64,000 nucleotides of DNA from assembly GCF_010093595.1 (NCBI RefSeq), contig NW_022985443.1, forward strand, positions 830,928 through 894,927, read 5' to 3'. Below the pieces are notes generated by a model that did no database searches, had not been told where the DNA came from, and saw only the letters and a list, made by a program, of their open reading frames with translations. Below, one piece after another: positions 34,379 through 45,813 of the stretch (the stretch's first letter is position 1; each line of letters begins with the position of its first letter). Origin of the DNA: Mytilinidion resinicola. Taxonomy: Eukaryota; Ascomycota; Dothideomycetes; Mytilinidiales; Mytilinidiaceae. Both the position numbers and the translations under genes were made by a program.

Positions 34379-36250
34379 ATGCCTCCGGTGGAGCAACGAC
34401 GGGAATCGTCACGCAATAAGGCCCGGGTCAAGCGGGCTAAGACGTATTCCGGTTGTTGGACTTGCCGTTCACGCAAGGTCAAATGTGGCGAAGAGAAACC
34501 AACATGCCGGCGGTGCAACTTGGCCTCGCTGGTTTGTCAGGGTTACCACGTGGAGCTCGTATGGAGTCCCGCCGACGGGGAAGACGGTAGAAACTTAGTT
34601 ACTCGCCGAACTATGCTGGATGGGCACGAATCTTTCCGACCTATTCTCAGTTACCGGAGCCTTCAGTCAGCGTTGACCAACATCGATGCTTCCAAGGGAG
34701 AGACCGATTTGCAAGTTGGTCCCTTTTCCGTGTTTTCTCTCTCACAGCCGACTCGAGCCAGGGCCATCGTTTGCGAAGGACCCGTACAGCGTACTGGCAA
34801 TGGAAGCGCCAAGGACATCGATGAGAATGAGGTTCTTTCATCGCCCGATCCTAGTTGGATTGATACGTCGTCTCAAAGTAGCATCAACGAGGGGGATGAG
34901 AATTCTTTACTTGGGAATGCTACCGTTGGGAATGCTCCAGATGAGAATACTCCACATGAAAATACCCCACATGACGACTCAATCGACGACGTTGTCACAG
35001 ATGGCATGTCAGGCACAACCGCGATGGCAAGACTGAAGCAAAGAATCACTCCACACCTCGTTCCGTATCTCTCATCATCCTCGCCCGAAGAACGCCAACT
35101 TCTCCATTATTGGATTACGAATTTAAGCGGAATGATGATCCCGACACCACGTCAAGACAACCCCTTCCAAACCATATTCATCCCACTAGCGCTATCCGCG
35201 GCAGATGCCGGAGACCCAGCATCGGGAAATGCTGCCCTATTGCATGCTATCTATGCTCTCTCTGCGTTCAATCGAGCGCAAGTATCAGCGACCAAAGACC
35301 ATTTCCTCTCTGTCGGCACCAAACATCACCTGAAAAGCCTCGAATACTTGCGGCGTAATTTGGTGAGGACTGACGAGAGTCAGAAAGAGGCCCTTTTAGC
35401 TGCCATCATCGCCATGTCCTCGATTGAAGTCATTCGAGGCACTTCCTCATCCTGGCGGGTCCATCTGACTGGCGGGAGAACCTGGCTTGAGGCTATTCAT
35501 GCCCAAGATTGGGCTGATAACCACAATGCCAACACTCTTCGTCAGATTTTCCTCTGTGTCGAGGCTCTGAACCCAGGAAATAGGAGAAGGGTAGGAGATG
35601 TAACAAGCTCAGATGATACATTCTCCGAAAGTGGTGCGATCGAGACAATGACTGGCCCGGGATCCATCAGGTCTGGCTATATCCTAGATAAAATATTTGG
35701 CATCACAGAGCCAATATTCCACGCTCTGCTCCGCATCAACCAACTTTCCCGACGTGTTTGTCCAGCGCTAACCGAAGAGTTGGACGAGCTGGAACGTCAC
35801 ATCCGATTGAGCGACCCAGACGCCCTAGTAGCAAACGCACATGACGAATACGACCAACTCACCCAAAACCATGCCTGCGCATTCTACAACGCTTGTTTAA
35901 TCCATTTCCATCGTACGCTGAAAAGGACCGCTCCGGCAAGGCTTCAACGCCTCGTCCAACGAAGTCTGTACCATCTAGGCGAGATCGCCAAACTTGAGAC
36001 GGACATGAACGTCTGCGGGCTCCTTTGGCCTCTCTTCATCACCGCCTGCGAGGTCGAAGGCTCCAGTAATCTGAGACAAGCGTGTATTCGCCTATTTGAG
36101 AAGGGAAAGCTTTTCGGTATCGGCAACATGTGTTCAGCCGCCGCCATTGTCCTCGAAGTCTGGCGTCACAGGGACGACGACACGCTGGGTGCGGATGTTC
36201 ATTGGCAAGACGTGATGGATGATCTAGGCGTTGATATTCTCCTCACCTGA
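34379..36250 (+). CDS. Zn2Cys6 transcription factor, likely cluster regulator
   Basis: A 623-aa intronless protein. The binuclear zinc cluster has Cys26, 29, 36, 43, 46 and 53 in C-x2-C-x6-C-x6-C-x2-C-x6-C spacing (GCWTCRSRKVKCGEEKPTCR). A polar linker with short acidic repeats (DENTPHEN) follows. Then comes a helical domain of the fungal-specific regulator type, with LLHYWITNLSGMMIPTPR and GNAALLHAIYALSAFNRAQ, typical of the Fungal_trans_2 family. Such factors bind CGG-containing sites and often control the neighbouring biosynthetic genes; that role here is inferred from position. A short basic stretch before the first Cys may aid DNA binding and nuclear import. Confidence 0.88.
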   Translation: MPPVEQRRESSRNKARVKRAKTYSGCWTCRSRKVKCGEEKPTCRRCNLASLVCQGYHVELVWSPADGEDGRNLVTRRTMLDGHESFRPILSYRSLQSALTNIDASKGETDLQVGPFSVFSLSQPTRARAIVCEGPVQRTGNGSAKDIDENEVLSSPDPSWIDTSSQSSINEGDENSLLGNATVGNAPDENTPHENTPHDDSIDDVVTDGMSGTTAMARLKQRITPHLVPYLSSSSPEERQLLHYWITNLSGMMIPTPRQDNPFQTIFIPLALSAADAGDPASGNAALLHAIYALSAFNRAQVSATKDHFLSVGTKHHLKSLEYLRRNLVRTDESQKEALLAAIIAMSSIEVIRGTSSSWRVHLTGGRTWLEAIHAQDWADNHNANTLRQIFLCVEALNPGNRRRVGDVTSSDDTFSESGAIETMTGPGSIRSGYILDKIFGITEPIFHALLRINQLSRRVCPALTEELDELERHIRLSDPDALVANAHDEYDQLTQNHACAFYNACLIHFHRTLKRTAPARLQRLVQRSLYHLGEIAKLETDMNVCGLLWPLFITACEVEGSSNLRQACIRLFEKGKLFGIGNMCSAAAIVLEVWRHRDDDTLGADVHWQDVMDDLGVDILLT

Positions 36251-36501
36251 AATACTCTAGTCTTGTATTTCTAATGCGATAATATACAATCGTGACTCCA
36301 ATCCCGTCACTGGCTGGGCAGCCACAGGTAAAATGGACAAAGTTGATCTATGCTATAACGCATGTACTATGGAAGATGATGATAAAGTGACGCTATCCAT
36401 CCAATACAAACGATGTGTTCTTCTATAAATTACTATCCGTGTGTTTCTAAGAGAGAAGCCTCAAAATCACCTTCCCGAATGCTGCCTAACATGTAGGTCT
36501 C

Positions 36502-38738
36502 TCAATTCTCAACCGCATAAATGTTATCAAGCCACAAATAACGCATGCCTTCAGTCCCCGTGCGCACTAGGGACAGCGACACCGTCGCGCTCTCCCCTGT
36601 TACTGCTATCGCAGTCCACTTGCGCGTGGTCCACCGGGGCTCGGTATTGACCCAGACATAGGGAGCGACTCTTCCGGTCACGGACGCCCCCTGTGGGAAC
36701 GTCCACGCCCAGTTTATAGTGCAGGAGCTGCTAACTATATCTGTGCCGGCGCTCGTGTAGTACACGAAGGAGAATGTGTACGAGGCGCCGGCAACGAGGC
36801 CGGTGATGTCCTGCGCGATGGAGACGGGGGCGTCGGGCGTGGCAGCCGCGGAGTAGTTGTGAGTGAGGCCGGCACCGCGGTTGCCGGTAAAGGGGTAGGT
36901 GGATTGCACCGTGAGGGGGTTAGAGGCCTGCCCGTACCACGGCGCGATGTCGGTGGGGGAGTTCTCGAAGCCGGAATTCTGGAGGACGTCCTGGTTGGAG
37001 GAAGGCGTGAAGACGATGTCGTCGACGAGGAGCTCGAAGTCACCCACCAGATACACCGGGTAGAAATGGATCTCGAAGTTGATGGTGTTGCTGAAGGTGG
37101 TGAAGGTCGCGACTTTGACGATCTGCCAGGAAGTCCATGCTGGGGACGTCGGCGAAGTGTCGACGTTAGCCACGAAATAAACCCCGTCAGGACTCGTTAT
37201 CCACTGCATGTAAGATCCTGGCGCTGAATTGGGGTAGCTGATGAGTTTATAAGACACGGTGATGTCGTAGTTGCTTCCTGGAACGATGGTGTTGATGGTC
37301 TGAGACAAGGAGCCTGCCACAATCGCGACATTATAATCTGCCCTTCTCCGCAGCGTTACATGAGCGCTGTTGGAGCGGTGGGCAGCATCTAATGTTGATA
37401 TCGAGATAGATCCATTGGAGTCAACGGGCCCCGCGGACAGGAGTATAGGCGCAAAGTTTCAGGGGGATGCATCGGAAGATGAGGCCTCAAAGCTAGGGTT
37501 GCTCCACAGATTTCCTACCGCTGAAGCAGCGGGTGTCGAGGATGTGGAAGAGACTGTTGTCGTAGAGGAGGGCACAATTGTCGCGGAGGAAGACACGCTT
37601 GTCGCAGAGGAAGACACAGTCGACGACGAAGGGCTATCCCCGATCGCGTAAATATACAGTCGAGCTGGACCACCACAAATCTGAGCAAAGTTACCTTTGC
37701 ACGGCATGAAGCAGTTTATCTCAGCATCCGACAACGGAGCCTCTGTGAGCGTGGTACCGCACCAGCCCTCCTGAGCATATTCGAGACCGGCAATAGTGAA
37801 ACCATTAGCCGCGCAAGCGGCAACGCATGCATCGACAGTCATCGCATCTGAGCCACCAGAGACTGCCATGGAGGTCGGTTATACATGCATCCCAACATCA
37901 TCATAGAAGCAGCCCTGAGCAGTCCAGCCAGTGGGGAGTGTGGTTGCAGGTTGTGTCGACGTAATTGAGGCAGCATACAAATTGAGTCTGCCTGGGCCAC
38001 CGCAGAACTGGGACTTGTCGCCATTGCATAGCATTTTACATTGCGTTTCTCCGTCATCGGCGGCATTTCCACCGTGAGAAAGCTGGTTTCCACGGTCTGT
38101 GGGGACGTATGATCAGCTTTGTATCTTAATCTCGTTGAACAAGAGATATTAATGAAACAATAGATACCACTCGTTTTTAGCTGCGTCTGTTTCGATTACA
38201 TAACATTATAGTAGACGGGTCAAAGGATAGCTGAGGAAGCGAACCATGGCCACTTACAGCATTCTCCGGAGTATTCAACTCCCGCATACTTGTAGCTTGC
38301 GGCAGCACAAGCTGCCAAGCACTTCCCAGCGGTAAGAGCATTGCTTCCGCCGTCAGTTGGCATACTGATGGTGAGGATTCTGGCGCCAACGGAGTCGGTA
38401 TAGCAGCCAAGATAGGCATACCCAGAGGATCCAGGAGCAATTCCAGGGCTTGCGCTGCTCGTGGATGTTGACTGATACAAGCTAAGTCTGTTGTTGTTGC
38501 CACCATAGACCTCGCTAATGTCGCCCGAACACGCCATATTGCAATCAGCTGGGTCTTGGGCTGTGGTACCGGCAAGTATGGAATTAGAGCAGAAGCATTC
38601 GGTTCCGTACTCCATTCCGGCGTACGTGTATCCTCCACTGGCGCAGAAAGAGAGGCATGACTCGGCAGTATTTGTTCCACCGGCCAGGTAAGAACCTAGA
38701 ATCGTGCGCGAGTTAACGCTGTCAATCCAACATCCCAT
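36502..38738 (-). pseudogene. Three-WSC-domain wall/secreted protein with frameshift and nonsense codon
   Basis: WSC domains are 8-Cys carbohydrate-binding modules of cell-wall sensors and secreted proteins. WSC1 starts at 38735 (MGCWIDSVNSRTILGSYLAG). WSC2 starts near 38535 (YLGCYTDSVGARIL) and is split by an intron at 38097-38257 with clean GTAAGT and CACAG ends. WSC3 spans 37930-37660. A Ser/Thr-rich linker follows, then a C-terminal beta-sandwich-like region with an NxGFE motif (NSGFENSPTDIAPWYGQ). WSC3 is broken near 37870-37890: the reading frame shifts by one base between DDVGMYNR and MAVSGGSDAM. A TGA at 37459-37461 interrupts ASDASP-x-NFAP, where Trp would fit. The frame then continues to 36502. 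The 5' exon with the signal peptide is not resolved; candidate ATGs lie at about 38918-38930. Confidence 0.7.
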
Positions 38739-38959
38739 AGATTCCCACCCAAGAATCTTTAGGACATTCAGGCTACGTGTGGAAAGCCCAGCATTTGTAT
38801 TATGAATCTAGGGCTGGATGAGCAAGCATGTGAGACTGAATAGATGAAGACCCACAAACGAGGTCGGGGCTGTAAGAAAGATGGAAATGACAGTGGGTGT
38901 CGATTCTGCTCGAGCCATCGAGTCGAGCATCACTGTTCGATTTAGGAAACGCAAAAAAA

Positions 38960-40001
38960 GGGAAAGATGAACATGAGCAAGAGATTAGCGAACGCCGTTG
39001 CCGTCATAAACCCCTAGATATCATTATGCTAAGGCAAAGAGGTGGCCGTTAGCTGTAGGTCAGCTATTTTCCCGGGGGCGAGGCGTTTCTAGACGAAGTC
39101 TTTTGTTGTTTTGCACCAAGACTACATCTCCGGTAGGCTTAGCACTATACCACTTTCTTCGATTCACCAGGTAGCGCCATTGGCTGCTCCGATCATGCGG
39201 TCTGGCCATCGACGGGCTTGTAGATCATGCCTAGCGGGACTCTCAAAAAACCCAATGTGGACGGTGAGGTCGATGCTTCTTCGCCCCGATTCAGGTCCGA
39301 GAATACCAACAGGTTTTGTGGTAAACTCTCGGCACGATGTCGAGCCGTTCGAGAACTTCAAATGAGTTACTTCCTACACAATATGAGGTTCTGTCGTCAT
39401 TGTCATCTAGTAATATCGAGCTTTTCGAGAGGCGTTGATGATAGGCCATATCTGATGTGGTCCGCGGGGAATGAAGGAGGAATCTCGCAGCTTCGAAGTT
39501 AAGAGAAAGGTTAGCAGGATGGTCACGTGATCGCCTTCCGAATTTAGCGCTATCATCCCTTGGTAAGGCTGACGCGGCTTGACCACAGCATCGACTGGAT
39601 CTAGGTAGGAGACACATCGTTAGTTCACAAGATTAAGAATGCGTCATAGTAATGTAGAGGGGTATCGTAGTGAATATCCGATCTATTCCTCGACTTCGCA
39701 ATCATCAAGCCCAGTGGGGCCTATACGCTATGCTATGCAATGCAGTGCCGTGCAATGCCGGATGCCTATGCGCATATTTCCGCAGTATGCGCGGTAGGGG
39801 GGGTATCTGAACCATATCACACCCGTGAATACATCCATTCATTCCTGGATTCCCGGAATCCAAGCCGGTAGAGGAGAAACCGATCGCCGGGCCCGTCCAT
39901 TGTCCGTGAATCAAACGCCAAAAAGCACAAATCGTATCGTGTAATAGCACTGATAGTAGGAAAAGCTAGGACAAGAAGAAGAAGACAGGTTATGGCAGAG
40001 C
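38960..40001. other. Intergenic region
   Basis: No supported gene. It lies between the 5' side of the WSC gene and the 3' end of the next minus-strand gene. Confidence 0.4.
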
Positions 40002-42591
40002 TCAGAGTTTAGATTCGCCAGACTTCCCATCGAGTAGAGTCTGCACTTTCAGAGCGCCATAGTCGGTCCCCTCATGCTCCATGAACTCATTCATGAATGC
40101 GATGCCGAACCTGACACCGTGGATTGGGAAGGTAGAAGGGCTGACAGGCAGCCAGAACGGGCCGGTGAGCTCGCCGTGGTAGCCGAATTCCTTCTGCTGG
40201 AAGCCCTGAGGCGTGGCACGGGATCGCAGCTCCCAGGTCTGGGGATACTTGTTGATGATTGTGTCGAGAGGAAGCGCAGCAGCGGCGTCGGCAGACAGGT
40301 GCATGAAGCTGTTGATGTCCTTGCTCAAGTCATGAAGTGCTTTCGGGGCACCTGAAGTTGGCACGCTACTGGGGCGCGGCTGGTTGGCGATGCGGGTAGC
40401 AATGATAGAGGCCAGAGTAACACGAAGGCCTTCAAGATCCGGGTAGAGGACAGTGCGAGGTTTGAAGGAGTGAGCGAGCGTTAAAAGGGTACGCCATGTG
40501 TTATCGATTGTTGGGATACGACCTTGCACGTGGTGGCTGGCGTCTGCGGCGTGGAAGGAAATCATGAAGGCACTGCGCGAGTATTAGCGTGGGAAATGAA
40601 TTGATGGTGTTGAATAGGAATGGAGAGATAATATGCTTTGGATGGAGGTGGTTTAGGGGATCTTACAGGATACAGTCAATGCTCATCACCGCAATGCGCA
40701 TTGCTGTGGCATCCTTTACGCCCTGGTTCAGACCCTTCGCCTCGTCCTCGATTCTCGTAGCATCGTGCTTCATGTTGCGACCCATGTCGATTGCTTTGTT
40801 CTGGCACTCCAGCCAACCTTGTACACTCCGGCGCAATCTCTCATTTTTCTGCGAAGCAAGTACTGATGTCTTCCCATCAGACGATTTCGATAAAGTTGTC
40901 GGAGTGGAGCCGTGGCCAGGAGTGACATCGTTACCCGGTGACGAAGCAGCTCGAACCATGTTCAGTGCTCTCAGATCTTTGCGGGGGGTAATGAGCTGAC
41001 TACTTGACTTCTGGGCACTTGATGCAGCGGTCAAGGCTGGAGAAGGGATGGCTTGGTCGGAAGGCGTGCTAGGTCCCTTGTCGACCTCGAGTTCTGTCGG
41101 TGCCTTCACGCGTTTGGAGGGGGCAGTGGATGTATCGTCGATCTCGCGTGGGCGCTTTGCGGACCTTGCCATTGTCGAGAAGTCGGGCACGGTAGTAGAT
41201 GCTTTCTTGATGGCTGGTGTGGATAGTGCGCTCTTGAAAACCTTCTCTTTCGCAGCATCTTGCTTTGCCTTGACTTCGGCCCTGTTTCTTTCCTCTTGCT
41301 TCAGCTTAGCCTTCTTCATCCTCATCAACTCTTCCCTTTCAACCTGACGGTCTTTCTCTTTCTCAACCTGCCGTTCTTTCTCCCGTTCAGCCTGTCGTTC
41401 TTTCTTCTGTCTAGCAGATGGTAGTTTGAGAACTCCCTCGGCCTGGTTCCTGTTCTTCCTCCCATACCTCAGCTTGACGATAAGGCTTTTCGCCGTCTTA
41501 GCTGGCGACTCCCTTCGGGGCTCATCCTGGACATGATTTCGAATTGGCGTTGAAGTAGCGGTTTTCGATTCGGCGTGGTCTAATCGAGACTTGAGGTCCC
41601 CATTCTTGATAACTTTCCGAGCGACTCCCTTCAACGATTCGTCGCTCCTCTTGTTCGTCAATTCCGGAACAGAAAGCAGCTGACTGGACGACGACGACAC
41701 ATTCGAGTCGGCGCGTTTGCGAGATTCGATGCGAGCGAGTTCTGCCTGAATATTTGCGGGAAGAGTTGGTGATAATATGGGAGGGAGTCCATAAGGATTC
41801 GGCAATGAGGTCGGAGAAAGCATTGGGGGAAGGCCATGAGGGGTGGAGTTTGACTGGCTTGACGCATTGGAAGAGGACTTGGAATGCTGAGCTGGGCGAG
41901 GCGATGCTGGCCTGGGCTTCTTCGCTGGTGGTGGCGCATCGCCGCCGGCTTCCTTGAGAATGTCCTGGAGCGGGTTGGAAGTGGTGACGTCCAGAGCACG
42001 TTTCTGACCCTGTTGCAATGGGGCTTGAACGGATACCGCATGACCATTGACAGCAGGCTTGATGCCATTAGTCTGAGATTGATGAGCTTGCTGTGGCTGA
42101 ACCGGATCAAGCTCTGGGGAGGGTTTCTTCGACAGCGGAGTCCCGAGAGTCCCATTGGCTTGCTTGGCTTTGGTGTAGTCGCTGTAGCTCATCTTTTTGG
42201 CCCCCGCCGCTGGAGTCGTCGTGAAATTGGGCTTGAGACGATTCTTGATGGATGCTAAGGCTTCTTTCTGCATTCGCTCGTCGACAGTGGACCGAAGGTT
42301 GTATATCGTATCTTCGCGATCGCGATACTGCCAAGTCTGATACTGGCGGTACTCCTCTCGGGGCTCCCATAGATCTCCAATCATCCAGTTTCGGCGCTCT
42401 TGGTCGTCGACACGGTGGTAGGGGAAGTCGGATGGCGTGGATAGGATGTAAGGTTCCGTGGGAACGACTTTGCGAATGCGCTCGAAAATCGCATCGATCT
42501 TGGCTAGCTCTTCGGCGTCTTCCTTGGATCGTGCGCCTTTGACGTCCTGGCCGGCTTTGCCTAGGTCGGCGGTGGACTCCGGTATGGACAT
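40002..42591 (-). CDS. Uncharacterised Lys/Glu-rich protein with C-terminal helical domain
   Basis: An 831-aa protein from exons 42591-40667 and 40572-40002, in phase (CT|GTAAGA donor, GCGCAG acceptor). The start at 42591 has a good context (AAAATGTC) and is preferred to the upstream ATG at 42906, whose extra 105 residues look like translated leader. The N-terminal block has FPYHRVDDQERRNWMIGDLW. Then comes a long Pro/Ser-rich disordered region and a strongly charged coiled coil (repeats of ERQVEKEKDRQ type). Basic KRPRE and KRVK words may be nuclear signals. The C-terminal ~270 residues are predicted helical and include IDCILAFMISFHAADASHHV across the intron. The family is not recognised; a nuclear role is a guess from the basic motifs. 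Confidence 0.72.
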
Positions 42592-43889
42592 TTTGAGTTC
42601 ATGCGGCAATGCGACAGGTGAGAGGGTTCCAGATGATATATGCCAGATGGGAAGTGGTATTTGGTTGGAGGTGAAAAGGCAGAGCCAGAGGTATGTGAGG
42701 TGTAGGATACAAATGGACAGAAGATGGGAGATCATAGGTTTATACACGTCGGTGAGTTGGGAGGGGTGAGGTTGTAGGCCGTGATCGTATTGTTCGGCGG
42801 ACGTGAATAGTTGGCGGTGAAGTGAGGAACAATTCAACTGCGCACTATTGTCAGCCAATGCACCTAGGAAAACCGCATCCCATGGATAGGAACTCGCAGA
42901 TGTCAATACGCACCGAGTGAAGACGCGACAGGACCGCGGGAGGCCTATCGCAGCCTGTCTATCATTCGTGAGCTGGGGCGGGCGCGGCGGTCATGTCGGC
43001 ACGGCTGTCGAGCGCGGGAGGGCGGGATCGGTCCGGCGAGGGCGCTTCGGCGTCCAGGAGCAGCAGCAGTGTCGGCCTCAACGTCTGTTGCTGTCAGGAA
43101 GTCTTGTCTGAAGCTGCGCGGTGAGGTTGTTCCCAGGGCTGGGTCTGGTGGAGCAGGCTAACGATGCGCTCGTCAACCTTGGAATGCACGGTTGGCGTGC
43201 TCGATCGGCTGGCGTGCAGCGGAGCGGACCTTCATCCCACGCGGATTTCTGGACCCTCACGCTGCTCCGGCGTTTGCTAGTCCAGCGCCGCTGCAGAAAG
43301 GGTCTATCCTGTCTATCTACTTTGTACCTTCGTATCTACGTAGAGGAATAGCTGGACCCCTCGCGGCTGCATCATGCGCGGGTCCCCGGCAACCCCATTA
43401 GATTCAGCCCTGCCGAAAATCTGACGTGCACGTTCTCGCTGTCGTCTACGCCTACATATGCGCGTCAATCCTTGCCCCCGCCATTCACGGCCAAGCGCTC
43501 GACGTCACGGGACTCGCGGTTTCAGGCACTGATGTCTCGGGCTTCTTGGGCTTCAACCTATCTGTCTAATGTCTTACCCCTTTCATCTCGACTGCGACGT
43601 CTCCATTGCGCCGACGGGGTAGCATCCATCTTCTCTGCCGGTTACACAGTCCAGTACCCGGCGGCGGGGTGATTCCGATGCAACACCCTCCCTGTGCATC
43701 ATGGGATCGTTCGCTTCCGCCTCAGAGCCACAAGATGCTTGGGGCATGATGCTCGGTTCTCGCGGGTATGTGCGTTAGCGAGAGCATGGAGCCAGTCGCT
43801 TAGACATCGCTTTTGGCCATTCCCATGACCGCTCGATACGGATTGGTCTCTAAGGCTTTGACTTGCCATCTAATGGCCATTCTCCATGT
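42592..43889. other. Intergenic region / 5' leader
   Basis: About 1.3 kb with no supported gene. Frames seen in 42.9-43.7 kb overlap each other without motifs. It lies upstream of the minus-strand Lys/Glu-rich gene and downstream of xrcc4. Confidence 0.4.
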
Positions 43890-45109
43890 TCAAAGCTCGT
43901 CGTCCTCTGTATCGTCATCCTCGTCCTCCACAGGCGGCGGTGCGACCTTCTGACCTCGTGTTTTCGCTTTACCAAACGGCAGTTCGCGTCTGGGTGGCGG
44001 CAGCGCTGGCGTTTGCTCAGGCGTGCTGGCCGTCCGTGTAGCCAATTCGACGGACTTGCTTGGCTGCGTCGGTGTCGAAGCTCCCCCGACATCGCCCTCT
44101 TCGTCCTCTGTCTCGTCTTCGCTGCGGTCAGGCGTTGCCGCCTCGGGCATGTCCTCCTCACGCTCCTGCTCTGCTTTGACCTCCTTTTCGTCGACCTGCA
44201 TCTGCTCGAATTCACCGTCCGACTCAGACTCTACGACGGGGGCCTTCTCGTTTGCCTTCCTCTTAGAGGCTCTAGACGGCTCAGGCTTTCGTGACTTCGA
44301 CTTGGATTTCGAGTCCTCTCGGGTGACCTCGACTGTGACCGCAGCCTTTGGGTCCACCTTTGCACCAGCGAGGAGTCTTTGCTGGTCTCTAATCTTCAGC
44401 TTCTTTTCGTTCAGCAGTTGAGTAAACTTCTGCAGCATTGCGTTATCGTTCTCTTCCTTGGCCTTGACGAGGTCCTCAAGCTGCGCATGTAGCTTGTCGA
44501 TAGTGCTCTGCTGAGTGCTTAGCTGTGTCTGTAAGCTGACCAACTGATCTTTGGCAGCTGCCGTCCCTCTAGCAGCGACTCGGGCCCAGTCGAGGGGGTC
44601 AATCTCTTTCTCTTCATCTCTTAGGAGTATCATCTCGCCCATGTTATGCTACGTACGCGTTAGTACGCGTCCATACAACATATCCGTCAAGACCACCAAC
44701 CTTGAGCTTAGTGGTGGCCACCTCCTGTCGGACAATGAGTTTGAGATTGTCGCCATCCGCCTGGTAGACAATCTGGACGCCCTTGAGCGCGCTCACATAC
44801 TCCGCCTGGATGGCCTCGTTCAGCAGCAAGTGAGACAGGGCAGCTTCCCACTGCTCATCGCTGCCCTTGCGCGTCGTCCGCAATTCCTTGAGCTTTCGCT
44901 GCTGAACTGGATTCGAGGTCAGCAGGCAGGATGAGATCCTGGACTCGAGTAAGATTACTTTGTTTGAAGTAGGGAAACTGGCCCTCGGAGCCCAGTAACG
45001 CGACGTCCAGCCGGCCGGGGCCATTGCTCGTGACGTCGACTATGATGAACTCGTCTCCATCCCCGGCAGCGGCGGGGATCTCGATGATATGGCGATCTCC
45101 GTTGGCCAT
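43890..45109 (-). CDS. xrcc4: XRCC4-like non-homologous end-joining protein
   Basis: A 371-aa protein from exons 45109-44959, 44906-44701 and 44648-43890, all in phase. XRCC4 (Lif1 in yeast) forms a scaffold with DNA ligase IV in non-homologous end joining. The N-terminal head (MANGDRHIIEIPAAAGDGDE) is followed by KLKELRTTRKGSDEQWEAAL. A long coiled coil from about residue 135 contains the conserved LLNEKKLKIRDQQRLLAGAK near its end. The tail is acidic and disordered, with SK-rich and DE-rich stretches, and ends in DDTEDDEL. These features match fungal XRCC4-family proteins. A short, poorly conserved second intron at 44649-44700 ends in ACGTAG. Confidence 0.82.
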
Positions 45110-45813
45110 GCCTGCGGATCAAAACGAGGTGCTCTATCTGGAACGTCGACTCCGGCGCAAACAAGGACCAACGCGTGTCCGACGCGGAGGGGCAACACGT
45201 CTGGGACCCTGAGTAGACAGAAGCCGGCACGCCGGATTGCGTGAAGTGACAGGAGTATCCTTGGTCGAGATCGAGATCGAGGTTATGCTATGCCTGTCAC
45301 CCCTCTCCACTGATGGTGACGGACAGGTGTCTGGACGAAGCGGACGCCCTGCTCTAGGCGGGCACGGCTGTTTCAGGTGAAAGTGAATGCTGAGACCACG
45401 ACGGCGGTAGGGCGCGGTCTGCGAGGGCCCGGAGGTCTTATGTTATAAGGACTATAAGCGGAGTCGCGCAGGTAGCTGGCTTCTGCCTGCAGACGGCGTC
45501 CACGGATGGGAGCACTGGAAGCACGGCTAGCGGCCTGACAGCTGCAACTGGCGGGAGGCGTTCCGTGTGCGCGGTATAGACACCCTCTGGCGCCGCTGTT
45601 CACAGGTATCCCGCGCCCTCTGCTCCTCTTGCTATTGTGGTGAATCGCTGGCTGCTCGGCGCTGTGTTTCGCGTCAGTGTCGTGTTTCCGTCTCACGGGC
45701 TGTCGTTCTCACCGCTGCGGCTGGCCTCGCTTCTCCAGCCACCTGTCCCAACCACCACCTGGGCACCCACTTCTCACCTAACCCCAACCAAGCTCCTGCC
45801 CGCGCAAGCTGCC
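45110..45813. promoter_or_regulatory. Divergent upstream region of xrcc4 and byr4
   Basis: A 704-bp interval between two divergent genes. The byr4 frame is open from 45637, but the ATG at 45814 has the better context. No binding-site repeat was recognised. Confidence 0.4.

Noticed and set aside
16606..37461. Reassignment of TGA to tryptophan in this genome
   Set aside because: Several intact genes here end in TGA (pga1, the secreted-protein gene) and one of the affected codons is TAG, so a changed code does not explain the pattern.
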